Below are positions 25,091-32,300 of a DNA stretch of 64,000 bases, piece after piece. The stretch is from an uncultured Neglectibacter sp. GTDB lineage: Bacteria; Bacillota; Clostridia; Oscillospirales; Acutalibacteraceae. Position 1 is the stretch's first letter. Each line of letters starts with the position of its first letter. A program made the position numbers and the translations under genes. The notes under the pieces are model-generated. The model saw nothing but the letters and a program-made list of their open reading frames with translations, was not told the DNA's origin and made no database searches. The stretch lies in the NCBI GenBank assembly GCA_946554335.1, contig CAMNSA010000005.1, forward strand, positions 78,392 through 142,391, in the 5' to 3' direction.

Positions 25091-26107
25091 TCAGTCGTCA
25101 TACCAGGCTTCCAGAGTGTCAAAATCCACCCCGTTCGCCTCTGAGTTTCCGTGTCCGGCCACAAGATCGATCAAATACAGATCCTCATAGTTCGCCCTGC
25201 TGGATTCAAAGGCAGACTGATCCACCTTTTGCGAGCCCAATAGATAGGTCCCCTTCTCCGGAGATTCCACATTCCACTGACTTTCCATGCAAAAGATATT
25301 GCTTTCAAATGAACCGAGGGTATCCCACGGCTCATACTCATAAAAATTATGCGGGCCGTTCCCATCCGGTGTTCTGGTAAATCGGGTAAGGTAGATCGTA
25401 CCGTCCTTCCCCTTGGCGATTCCAACGGAACCTCCGTTGCCGCCTACCTCCTGGTAAAGGACCCCATCCTTCAACAGACTGGGACCGTCCTCGAGAAAGG
25501 TAAAAACACAATAAGCCACATAACGGGTCCCATTGGCGGCCTCTGCTTCATATGCCGCCAGAAAATCCTCACAACCGTCCCCGTCAAAATCGCTGAGACA
25601 ACCCAGGGGCTCAAAATCATAGCGCTTCACAAACTGCCGGGAGTCTTCGATCCAGTCAATGGCCTCATCCAGACAGTCGCCCAGGCTCCAAACCTTACCG
25701 GGCACGAGAGGCGCCGCATTGGAAGCAGGAGCAGGCGCGGATGAGGGAGTGAGCGTGGAGCTTTCCGCAGAAACGGAAGACTCCGGCGCAGAAGTCGGCG
25801 TCTGCCGGGAAGCGGCGCTGCTGACAGCGCCTGGCGCAGACGGCGAAGAGGACTGAGGCCGATTGCCTCCGCCCCCGATGAGAACGCCGATCAACACAGC
25901 GCAAAGCAGCAGGCTCACTACGGCGACTACGATCACCAAAACCACCCATTTAGGCTGTTTGGGCTTTGCCGGAAATCCGGGGTTTTGGGGATTCTGCCAC
26001 TGCTCCGGCCGGTATTGCCCTTGAGGCTGCTGGCATTGCCCCTGCGGTCCGGGCTGATGCCGGTTCCCAGGGTCTTGCGGGGTTTGAAGGTCTGGACCTT
26101 GATTCAT
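25091..26107 (-). CDS. Membrane-anchored protein of unknown function with Pro/Gln-rich cytoplasmic tail
   Basis: Not recognised. The 338-residue protein has a Pro/Gln-rich cytoplasmic segment (1-50), one transmembrane helix (about 54-77, WVVLVIVVAVVSLLLCAVLIGVLI region), a Ser/Pro/Ala-rich linker (80-135) and an extracellular domain (136-338) with DFDGDGCEDF, a calcium-binding-like loop of the FG-GAP/VCBS type. This architecture is common in Clostridia for surface sensors or lipid-II-associated proteins, but no catalytic motif is visible. It lies 113 bp upstream of the PAS kinase gene on the same strand; a shared role in sensing is possible but unproven. Confidence 0.75.
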   Translation of the reverse strand: MNQGPDLQTPQDPGNRHQPGPQGQCQQPQGQYRPEQWQNPQNPGFPAKPKQPKWVVLVIVVAVVSLLLCAVLIGVLIGGGGNRPQSSSPSAPGAVSSAASRQTPTSAPESSVSAESSTLTPSSAPAPASNAAPLVPGKVWSLGDCLDEAIDWIEDSRQFVKRYDFEPLGCLSDFDGDGCEDFLAAYEAEAANGTRYVAYCVFTFLEDGPSLLKDGVLYQEVGGNGGSVGIAKGKDGTIYLTRFTRTPDGNGPHNFYEYEPWDTLGSFESNIFCMESQWNVESPEKGTYLLGSQKVDQSAFESSRANYEDLYLIDLVAGHGNSEANGVDFDTLEAWYDD

Positions 26108-26238
26108 ACAACGCGCTTCCTTTCTCGCTTACTTCGCCCGATAAAGCGGCTTTATCGCTGCTATTTTAGCATAATCAGGAAAAAATTTCCACATCAAACT
26201 TTCGCCTGCTTCGGCCCTATAAAAAGGCAGACCTATCG

Positions 26239-26279
26239 GGCTCCGCAAAGGCTCCGCAAAGGCTCCGCAAAGGCTCCGC
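26239..26279. repeat. Tandem 11-bp repeat
   Basis: GGCTCCGCAAA is repeated three times in full (26239, 26250, 26261) with a fourth partial copy GGCTCCGC. It lies between the membrane protein gene and the Gfo/Idh/MocA terminator. Slippage-prone and possibly variable in length between strains. Confidence 0.9.
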
Positions 26280-26292
26280 CTTAGGAAATTTG

Positions 26293-26327
26293 GGAAAAAG
26301 CCGCAAAAGAAACTCAGGGCTTTTTCC
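26293..26327 (-). terminator. Terminator of the Gfo/Idh/MocA gene
   Basis: GGAAAAAGCC and GGCTTTTTCC form a perfect 10-bp stem just after the stop codon at 26337. Confidence 0.75.
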
Positions 26328-26336
26328 TTTCGTACC

Positions 26337-27389
26337 TTACTGCTGCCCCCATCGGACCGGGTACAGGGAATTCACCTCTACCGGGGTCCGCGTTTTGGCA
26401 GACTCCATAATGGCGAGGATCGTCAGGGTTGTGTTGGCCGCATCGTATACGGTGACAGGGAATTCCTTTCCGGATAGAACACAGTCCACGAAAGCGCGGA
26501 TGCTCTCAAAGGCAAAGCCCTTCGGCTGCCCGAAAATAGAATTCTGTACGATGATATCCGGGACGATCACCTTGTCCTCTGTGTATTGCTGAATGAGGTT
26601 GTGGTTGCTGGCGTCGATGCTGATCATGCCCTTTGTTCCGGTGATATTACACTTGATATCGTTGACGCAGGGGTTCCCGTTGGGAGTGATCCACCCGTTT
26701 TCCATCTGCACCACAGCGCCCTTGGAGAATTCCAGCGTGGTGAGATAGACGTCCGTGGTATCCACTCCCATTTTTTGCAGGACTCCGGCGCGGCTGGCGC
26801 AGTACACCCGTTTGACGTCGTCCTGGAACAGCCAGCGCAGTGTATCCAGGCTGTGGCTCCCCAGGAACCACATGATCGAGGAATCAGCGGCCCAGGGAAG
26901 CAGATCAGTCGCCACCCACTTGATGTCGTTCAAGCGAAAATACCCGCTGTAAGGCTCCCCCAGTTCTCCCCGCTGGATGGCCTGATAGGCCGCGTGGAAG
27001 GGCGGACTGAAGCGGTTGTGCAGGTCTACCATTGCCCGCACGCCGTTTTTCTCAATAGCCTCCACCATGATCCGGACCTCTTCGGCGGTAGTGGCCAGAG
27101 GCTTTTCAATCAGGATATCCTTTTTTGCCTGTGCCGCGGCCACGGCGATCTCGCAGTGAGAAAAGTCCGGCGTCACAATGGCAACCGCGTCTATATCCGC
27201 TTTTTCAAGCATCTCTCTGTAGTCGCTAAACCAGTTGGGAATCCCGTACTTTTTCCCGGTTTCCTCCGCCAAAGCGGCGTTTTGATCGCAAACCGCATTG
27301 ACCGAGACGAAGGGATGCGCCTGATAGATCCGGATATGATTCTGTCCCCAAGTGCCGAGTCCAACAACTCCCATTTTCAGTTTCTGCAC
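26337..27389 (-). CDS. Gfo/Idh/MocA family NAD(P)-dependent oxidoreductase
   Basis: A 350-residue sugar or cyclitol dehydrogenase. Rossmann motif MGVVGLGTWGQNHIR at the N-terminus, then the signature EKPLATT with catalytic Lys (near residue 98) and DLHNRFSPPF, HSLDTLRW. Substrate could be inositol or a hexose; no inositol genes are nearby. The start is taken as GTG at 27389 because GGAGG stands exactly 8 nt upstream; the alternative ATG seven codons earlier overlaps that site. Single-gene unit with its own terminator. Confidence 0.87.
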   Translation of the reverse strand: MQKLKMGVVGLGTWGQNHIRIYQAHPFVSVNAVCDQNAALAEETGKKYGIPNWFSDYREMLEKADIDAVAIVTPDFSHCEIAVAAAQAKKDILIEKPLATTAEEVRIMVEAIEKNGVRAMVDLHNRFSPPFHAAYQAIQRGELGEPYSGYFRLNDIKWVATDLLPWAADSSIMWFLGSHSLDTLRWLFQDDVKRVYCASRAGVLQKMGVDTTDVYLTTLEFSKGAVVQMENGWITPNGNPCVNDIKCNITGTKGMISIDASNHNLIQQYTEDKVIVPDIIVQNSIFGQPKGFAFESIRAFVDCVLSGKEFPVTVYDAANTTLTILAIMESAKTRTPVEVNSLYPVRWGQQ

Positions 27390-27552
27390 AGCAAAAACCT
27401 CCAATCCCATAAATTTTCTCCATTGTAGCACGAAGAGAGGCTTTTGTATATATCCAAAAGCAACGGAAATGCAGGAAATTTCTTCAGTGAGAGATCCAGA
27501 ATCCGGATAAAGGAAAAAATCTGACTTTTGATGCGCGACATAATACTGAAAA

Positions 27553-28122
27553 CTATAACAATGCACCAAACAGTACATCCATGATAGCATCATACCGTGG
27601 TTTAAAAGTATGCTTTGTCCGCTCGCTCAGATCGTTATAATCATGTTCAAAATACCTGATCCATTCTTCGATAGAGCCCGTGCTAATTTTATGGTATTTG
27701 AAAGCAGCGCCGAAACACATCGGTATATTATCGTAATGTGAAATGATATCGGCATCGGCAACACATAGTTCTTCTATATTTTCGGCGTACTTGCTGTTCC
27801 TATGGTGGAGAACACAGCGGAGCACCTTTCCTTTTCTGTCATCCGGATAGCCGTATTCACTCAAAAGTTTATCAGCGATCATTTTTCCGTTTATATGATG
27901 CTCCCCACGAGTTCCGGCTTCTGAAACCAAGGCGATATCATGCAATAAAGCGCCAAGCTCCACCGTTTCTTTATCAGCGCCGTATGTATCAGCCAGTATA
28001 AGCGCTTCCTTAACGACAAGCCTAATATGCTGTTCCCAATAATCAAAATGATCGGGCGCTTTATCAGAATACGCTTTATTTGCAAGCATAAGCTTATCTC
28101 TTATGAATTCGATTACAGTCAT
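27553..28122 (-). CDS. HD-domain phosphohydrolase
   Basis: A 189-residue HD protein: metal ligands in LVVKEALILAD..., the HD pair LGALLHDIALV (near residue 60), GEHHINGKMIADKLL and CVLHHRNS, with DADIISHYD near the C-terminal third. Such small HD proteins hydrolyse phosphate esters or nucleotides. Base composition is clearly more AT-rich than neighbouring genes, suggesting acquisition. ATG follows GGAGGAG. Between it and tRNA-Pro lies a structured repeat region that carries T-arm sequence of that tRNA, consistent with a small insertion at a tRNA locus. Confidence 0.85.
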   Translation of the reverse strand: MTVIEFIRDKLMLANKAYSDKAPDHFDYWEQHIRLVVKEALILADTYGADKETVELGALLHDIALVSEAGTRGEHHINGKMIADKLLSEYGYPDDRKGKVLRCVLHHRNSKYAENIEELCVADADIISHYDNIPMCFGAAFKYHKISTGSIEEWIRYFEHDYNDLSERTKHTFKPRYDAIMDVLFGALL

Positions 28123-28148
28123 CTTTACTCCTCCATTGTATTGTTTTG

Positions 28149-28503
28149 GGGAAACTTCTCTTAATAAATCGCAGGTTCAAATCCTGTACTGGATAAAAAA
28201 TATCGAAAGGAAGCCCTTACCCGGAAAAACTTGATAGCGCCGCGAAGGCGTTGTGATGTGCGCAAGCGACTTTTAGTCGCTGCAAGCGAGCAGCCGCAGC
28301 AAGCGTGAGTTTTTCCGGAAAGGAGCCGCAGACGAGCGTAACAGGCGGCATTTCTGTAAAGAAATGTCGTCGCAAGAGCGAGTCTTGCGGCGACGCGGTC
28401 GAGGTGAGCAGGATAAGAGACGCCCCCACTTCGTGTGGCTGTCTCCTTGAAGTTTCCCTTCGGGAAACTTCTCTTAATGAATCGCAGGTTCAAATCCTGT
28501 ACT
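28149..28503. repeat. 313-bp structured unit flanked by 42-bp direct repeats carrying a tRNA T-arm
   Basis: Positions 28149-28190 and 28462-28503 are identical except for one base. Each contains TCGCAGGTTCAAATCCTGT, which is also the T-arm of tRNA-Pro at 28550-28626 on the opposite strand. The unit between is a chain of inverted repeats: CCGGAAAAAC (28229 region) with GTTTTTCCGG, GCGACT-TTT-AGTCGC, CATTTCT-GTAA-AGAAATG, CGCAAGA/TCTTGCG, and GAAGTTTCCC-TTC-GGGAAACTTC (28449-28471). No full tRNA fold is present, so these are fragments. No coding sequence is supported; an apparent open frame across it is the usual translation of tRNA-like sequence. Confidence 0.8.
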
Positions 28504-28509
28504 AAACAA

Positions 28510-28550
28510 AAACACTGAAAGAAAGCCACAAGGGCTTTCTTTCAGTGTTT
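28510..28550 (-). terminator. tRNA-Pro terminator
   Basis: A perfect 18-bp stem (AAACACTGAAAGAAAGCC and its complement) with loop ACAAG, followed by GTTTTTGTTT on the minus strand, directly at the tRNA 3' end. Confidence 0.9.
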
Positions 28551-28626
28551 GGTCGAGGTGACAGGATTTGAACCTGCGACTTCTACGTCCCGAACGTAGC
28601 GCTCTACCAAACTGAGCCACACCTCG
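28550..28626 (-). tRNA. tRNA-Pro (anticodon CGG)
   Basis: Acceptor CGAGGTG pairs with CACCTCG, discriminator A and encoded CCA. Anticodon stem CTACG/CGTAG closes loop TTCGGGA (anticodon CGG). D-arm GGCTCAGTTTGGTAGAGC and T-arm GCAGGTTCAAATCCTGT are canonical. Length 77 nt. Confidence 0.96.
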
Positions 28627-28665
28627 TAAAAACAAGCCTCGGTTTTAAGCGTTAAACCCGAGGCT
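28626..28665 (-). terminator. tRNA-Gln terminator
   Basis: Minus-strand AGCCTCGG pairs with CCGAGGCT around a 15-nt loop, followed by TGTTTTTAC. It separates tRNA-Gln from tRNA-Pro. Confidence 0.75.
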
Positions 28666-28667
28666 TT

Positions 28668-28741
28668 TGGCAGCGGTACCAGGATTTGAACCCAGACAAA
28701 CAGAGTCAGAGTCTGCTGTGCTACCATTACACAATACCGCT
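28668..28741 (-). tRNA. tRNA-Gln (anticodon CTG)
   Basis: Acceptor AGCGGTA pairs with TACCGCT, discriminator G and encoded CCA. D-arm GTGTAATGGTAGCAC, anticodon stem GCAGA/TCTGT around CTCTGAC (anticodon CTG), T-arm CTGGGTTCAAATCCTGG. Length 74 nt. Reads CAG. The window also encodes GlnRS. The A1-T72 pair differs from the U1-A72 of typical bacterial tRNA-Gln. Confidence 0.93.
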
Positions 28742-28854
28742 TTATATGCTGTCTTCACAACAGCAACATTTATTATACCGAAATTTCTTCAAAAGTCAAG
28801 GGGAGAATGAAAAAAACTTTATTCTTTTGCGCACACTAAAAGTGGGTGATGCGT

Positions 28855-29067
28855 ATGAATTACCGGGATTTACAGGATCTCATCGACCAAAGCAGGGTCT
28901 CCCGCGACTATTTCTTCTCTCTCCCCTCACGGACTCAAATGCAGCTATGGCGGCATGACAGTCTGGTGACGGGCCATAGAGAGCTGCTTTCCTACGCGGA
29001 CTTTTTCTCGCGGGTATCACAAAGAGAACAACGCCTTGCAGAAGGACAGAATAAGCCGGTAAAGTGA
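28855..29067 (+). CDS. Small hypothetical protein
   Basis: A 70-residue protein, not recognised: MNYRDLQDLIDQSRVSRDYF, then SLPSRTQMQLWRHDSLV and a charged helical tail. No membrane segment or Cys motif. ATG at 28855 has GTGGGTG at 6 nt; in-frame GTG and ATG codons just upstream crowd that site. It is the only plus-strand gene between the tRNAs and the esterase and has its own terminator, which supports it being real. Helix-rich composition suggests a small regulatory or adaptor protein, without further evidence. Confidence 0.6.
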   Translation: MNYRDLQDLIDQSRVSRDYFFSLPSRTQMQLWRHDSLVTGHRELLSYADFFSRVSQREQRLAEGQNKPVK

Positions 29068-29072
29068 AAAGG

Positions 29073-29105
29073 CAGAGCCCGCAAAATGCGGGCTCTGTTT
29101 CTTTA
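29073..29105. terminator. Bidirectional terminator
   Basis: CAGAGCCCGC-AAAAT-GCGGGCTCTG followed by TTTCTTT on the plus strand; it serves the small plus-strand gene and possibly the convergent esterase gene. Confidence 0.85.
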
Positions 29106-29115
29106 TCAAGAATAA

Positions 29116-30663
29116 TCAGTGCTGAATGGGGGCTTCCGGCTCTTCCTCGCCGAAGCGGGGCGCGACAGCGTACACAGCGTCCACCAGATTGTGGTCAAAG
29201 TTATGCTTCAGTTCGCAAACCCTGTCAAACAGCATAACTGCTTCATCTCCCGGCTTGCTCGCGGGCCACTGGGGCAAAGCAGCATGTCCGGGATCGCCGT
29301 ATTTTGCGAAATTGACCCACGCGCCGAACACCTGCTCCTCCAAACGGTCGGATACGCCAGGCTCGTTGCACACCGGCACCTTGTCTGTGTTATGGAAGGT
29401 ATAGGGGATTTCCGCGCAGTGCCAGGCCACATGTCCGCCGTCATAGGGGAATTCATAGGTAAACAGGTAAGAGTAAACCGGCGCGCTGTTGTGGGAAGCC
29501 TTTTCGATGAAGTCCTTTGTGGGGGCGCGGAACAGCGTATCCACAAACAGAAGGTCTGTGATATCCTTTTGAGGATAGGCAGCCCGGAACAACCGCAAAA
29601 AACGTTCCGTGTTCTCCCCGTACTTCTTTTTCAGCAGCTCCAGCTTCTTTTCCTCGGGCATGGAGGCCTTTGCGGCAATGGCGGGGCCGAAGGAGAATTC
29701 TCCAAATACGGTGCCCACCATCAGCGGGATGGTCCTGGCGTGCTCAGTAAAGCCCACCACTCTGGGATCGCCCATATAGAACTCGTTGGGAATCGGCGTA
29801 TTGCCTACATACTCCCCCGCCTTCTCCAGCGCGGGAGAAACCTTGTTATAGGCTTCTGCCAAGATAGAATAAGGTACGCCTTCCAGCTCTTCCGCCTCCT
29901 TGAGGCCCAGCTCTGCGAGAAGGGCGTTCACGATCTTCGTGCCGTCCACCTTCTTTTCGGGAACAAAGCCGTCGATCACACCGCTTTGCACGATGCCCTT
30001 GTGGAACAGGCCGTCCGCCGCGGGGGTCTGCATCAGGGCCCACACCTTCATGCCGCCTCCGGACTGTCCGAAGAGAGTGACATTTTCAGGGTCACCGCCG
30101 AAGTTCTCAATATTGTCATGGATCCACTGGAGGGCCGCCACCATATCATCGTTTCCGGCATTGCCGGAATTACGGTACTTTTCCCCGAAGGAAGAGAGAT
30201 CCAGATATCCTAAGATATTCAGGCGGTGATTGATGGAAACCACCACCACATCGCCGTACTTGCTCATATTTTCCCCGTCATAAGCCACATGTTCTATGGA
30301 GGATCCGGCGGCAAACCCGCCGCCGTGCAGCCAGACCAGCACAGGCTTTTTCGCCTTGGGGTCAACAGACTGCGTCCACACATTGAGATACTGACAATTT
30401 TCGTCAAAGGGCCAGTACCTATGGGGGATCATCACCTCGCCGCTGGGCGTATCCTGATGCAGCAGCGGGCAGACAAAGCCATAGGAAAGGGCGTCCTTGA
30501 CCCCGTCCCAGGGTTCGACAGGCTCTGGCGCCTGGAAACGCTTAGCGTCAGCGTATTTGATGCCGTGGAAGGTGTAGGTGCCGTCCTGGATAAAGCCTCT
30601 GAGCTTTCCGGCCTTCGTTTGGACCACCGGTTCGTTTTTGGAACAGACAAACTGTCTTGCCAT
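29116..30663 (-). CDS. Type B carboxylesterase (para-nitrobenzyl esterase-like)
   Basis: A 515-residue alpha/beta-hydrolase cleaving carboxylic esters. Oxyanion hole LVWLHGGGFAAGSS (HGGG at 113-116), nucleophile Ser201 in LFGQSGGG, acidic residue in the C-terminal third, and His in HVAWHCAEIPYTF. Length fits the bacterial PnbA group. No signal peptide, so cytoplasmic; possible substrates include acetylated or feruloylated compounds or xenobiotics. ATG follows GGAGATG. It lies alone, with the hisHF genes 118 bp upstream on the same strand. Confidence 0.92.
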   Translation of the reverse strand: MARQFVCSKNEPVVQTKAGKLRGFIQDGTYTFHGIKYADAKRFQAPEPVEPWDGVKDALSYGFVCPLLHQDTPSGEVMIPHRYWPFDENCQYLNVWTQSVDPKAKKPVLVWLHGGGFAAGSSIEHVAYDGENMSKYGDVVVVSINHRLNILGYLDLSSFGEKYRNSGNAGNDDMVAALQWIHDNIENFGGDPENVTLFGQSGGGMKVWALMQTPAADGLFHKGIVQSGVIDGFVPEKKVDGTKIVNALLAELGLKEAEELEGVPYSILAEAYNKVSPALEKAGEYVGNTPIPNEFYMGDPRVVGFTEHARTIPLMVGTVFGEFSFGPAIAAKASMPEEKKLELLKKKYGENTERFLRLFRAAYPQKDITDLLFVDTLFRAPTKDFIEKASHNSAPVYSYLFTYEFPYDGGHVAWHCAEIPYTFHNTDKVPVCNEPGVSDRLEEQVFGAWVNFAKYGDPGHAALPQWPASKPGDEAVMLFDRVCELKHNFDHNLVDAVYAVAPRFGEEEPEAPIQH

Positions 30664-30741
30664 AAAACATTCATCTCCTTGTTTATATTTTGACGCATCC
30701 TTTTCTATATCATATCAAAAAATTTTCCTGTCCGAAAGGGG

Positions 30742-30773
30742 AATTTTCTCTTCAGAAAAACTTTCCCTACAGT
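30742..30773 (-). terminator. Possible terminator after hisF
   Basis: Minus-strand GGGAAAGTTTTTCT and AGAAAATTCCC can pair around GAAG with small bulges, starting just after the hisF stop; the downstream T-run is short. Confidence 0.4.
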
Positions 30774-30781
30774 AGTCCCTT

Positions 30782-31540
30782 TCAGGTGCGCACCGGGATT
30801 CCTTCCCGAGACAGATACGCTTTCAACTCTGGAATGGTCACTTCCTTAAAGTGGAAAAGAGAGGCCGCCAGCACGGCGTCCGCGCTGCCAAAACGAAAGG
30901 CGTCTGCAAAGTGGGAAAGAGCTCCTGCCCCACCGGAGGCGATCACTGGGATGGAGACAGCCTGAGAGACGGCCCTGGTCAATTCCAGATCATATCCGTT
31001 TTTTACTCCGTCGCAGTCCATGCTGGTGAGCAGCAGTTCCCCCGCCCCCAGCGCCTGGGCCTCCTTCGCCCACTCTACCGCATCCTTTCCCGTATCTACC
31101 CGACCGCCGTTTAAATACAGGGTCCAGTTGCCCTTTGAGGAGCGCTTGGCGTCCATCGCCACCACCACGCACTGGCTGCCGAATTTCTCAGCCGCCCGGG
31201 AAATGAGAGCGGGGTCCTTGAGCGCGGCGGAATTCACGGACACCTTGTCCGCCCCCGCCCGCAGGATCCGGGTGAAATCCTCCACGGTGCGGATCCCTCC
31301 GCCCACCGTGAAGGGGATGAAAATGCTGTCGGCCACTCGGGAGACGATGTCCGCCATAATGTCCCGGCTGTCCGAGGAGGCGGTGATATCCAGAAGCACC
31401 AGCTCGTCCGCTCCCTGGCGGTCATATTCCATCGCAGCCTCTACAGGATCGCCTGCGTCCCGCAGATCCACGAAGTTCGTACCCTTTACCACCCTGCCAT
31501 TTTTCAGATCCAGACAGGGAATAATCCGCTTCGCGTACAT
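30782..31540 (-). CDS. hisF: Imidazole glycerol phosphate synthase cyclase subunit HisF
   Basis: HisF uses ammonia from HisH to convert PRFAR into IGP and AICAR, a branch point of histidine and purine synthesis. The 252-residue TIM barrel begins [18 protein letters not shown] with catalytic Asp11, has the phosphate site [10 protein letters not shown], second catalytic Asp in VVVAMDAK and a second phosphate site [11 protein letters not shown]. Full length. It follows hisH by 6 nt; the rest of the his operon is not in this window, so the two genes sit apart from it. Confidence 0.97.
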   Translation of the reverse strand: MYAKRIIPCLDLKNGRVVKGTNFVDLRDAGDPVEAAMEYDRQGADELVLLDITASSDSRDIMADIVSRVADSIFIPFTVGGGIRTVEDFTRILRAGADKVSVNSAALKDPALISRAAEKFGSQCVVVAMDAKRSSKGNWTLYLNGGRVDTGKDAVEWAKEAQALGAGELLLTSMDCDGVKNGYDLELTRAVSQAVSIPVIASGGAGALSHFADAFRFGSADAVLAASLFHFKEVTIPELKAYLSREGIPVRT

Positions 31541-31546
31541 ATCAGC

Positions 31547-32170
31547 CTACCCCTCTTTCTCCACCGCTTCCAAAAAATTGCGCAGGATCTGAAGGCCCGT
31601 ACTCCCGCTTTTCTCCGGATGGAACTGACAGGCGAACAGGTTCCCCTTCTGCACCGCGGCATGGATCTCCGTGCCGTATTCCACCGAGGCCGTCACAAGG
31701 GAAGGGTCGTCAGCCTTGAGATAATAGGAGTGGACAAAGTAGACATAGGGTTCCGGAGAAGTCCCCTTGAAAAGGCCGCTTCCCCCCCGTAAAAGCTTTA
31801 GAGAGTTCCAGCCCATGTGGGGGATCTTTAAGCCGGGCTTTTGAGGGATGTGAAGGATTTTCCCGGGCAAGATCCCCAGCCCTTTGACTCCGGGAGACTC
31901 CTCGCTGCCTTCAAACAGGAGCTGAAGCCCCAGGCAGATCCCCAAAAAAGGCCGGCCGGACTGGATGTACCGGCAAATTGCCTCAGTGAGGCCTCGCTCC
32001 TCCAAAGCCGCCATGGCGGAGCCGAAAGCGCCTACCCCCGGCAGGATCACGCCCTTCGCCTCCTCAAGCCCCCGGGGGCTATCCGTCAGTCTGATCTGCG
32101 CCCCAAGATGCGTCAAAGCCTTTCGCACGCTTTGGAGATTTCCGGCTCCGTAGTCGATCAGGGCGATCAT
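31547..32170 (-). CDS. hisH: Imidazole glycerol phosphate synthase glutaminase subunit HisH
   Basis: Glutaminase partner of HisF. The 207-residue class I amidotransferase starts MIALIDYGAGNLQSV; catalytic Cys79 in FLGICLGLQLLFEGSEE, His and Glu in CQFHPEKSG. ATG at 32170 is preferred because GAGGTG stands 6 nt upstream; an in-frame GTG three codons earlier lies inside that site. The upstream intergenic space holds three near-identical 14-bp repeats. Confidence 0.96.
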   Translation of the reverse strand: MIALIDYGAGNLQSVRKALTHLGAQIRLTDSPRGLEEAKGVILPGVGAFGSAMAALEERGLTEAICRYIQSGRPFLGICLGLQLLFEGSEESPGVKGLGILPGKILHIPQKPGLKIPHMGWNSLKLLRGGSGLFKGTSPEPYVYFVHSYYLKADDPSLVTASVEYGTEIHAAVQKGNLFACQFHPEKSGSTGLQILRNFLEAVEKEG

Positions 32171-32195
32171 ATGCTTCACCTCGCTGGTTAGTGGT

Positions 32196-32233
32196 CAGTC
32201 GTCAGATTTCAGTCGTTAGATTTCAGTCGTTAG
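32196..32233. repeat. Triplicated 14-bp repeat CAGTCGTTAGATTT
   Basis: Copies start at 32196 (one mismatch), 32210 and 32224 (partial). The core CAGTCGTTAG recurs near 54889 and 63249 in this window, and is related to the AGTTGTTAG/CTAACAACT ends found beside several terminators. Confidence 0.8.
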
Positions 32234-32300
32234 AGAATGGCGTTAAAGAGCCCCTTGGCTTCCACTGACGGGAAAGCCTGGAAATCCGCGATCCGGGTTG

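Noticed and set aside
26239..26279. Possible CRISPR-like repeat
   Set aside because: The repeats are 11 bp and directly adjacent without spacers; no cas genes are present.
28149..28190. Additional tRNA gene
   Set aside because: Only the T-arm is present; no acceptor, D or anticodon stem can be formed around it.
28161..28529. 122-codon minus-strand open frame
   Set aside because: It translates tRNA-like T-arm sequence and hairpins (the familiar QDLNLR and GFEPA-type reading) and lacks a ribosome site.
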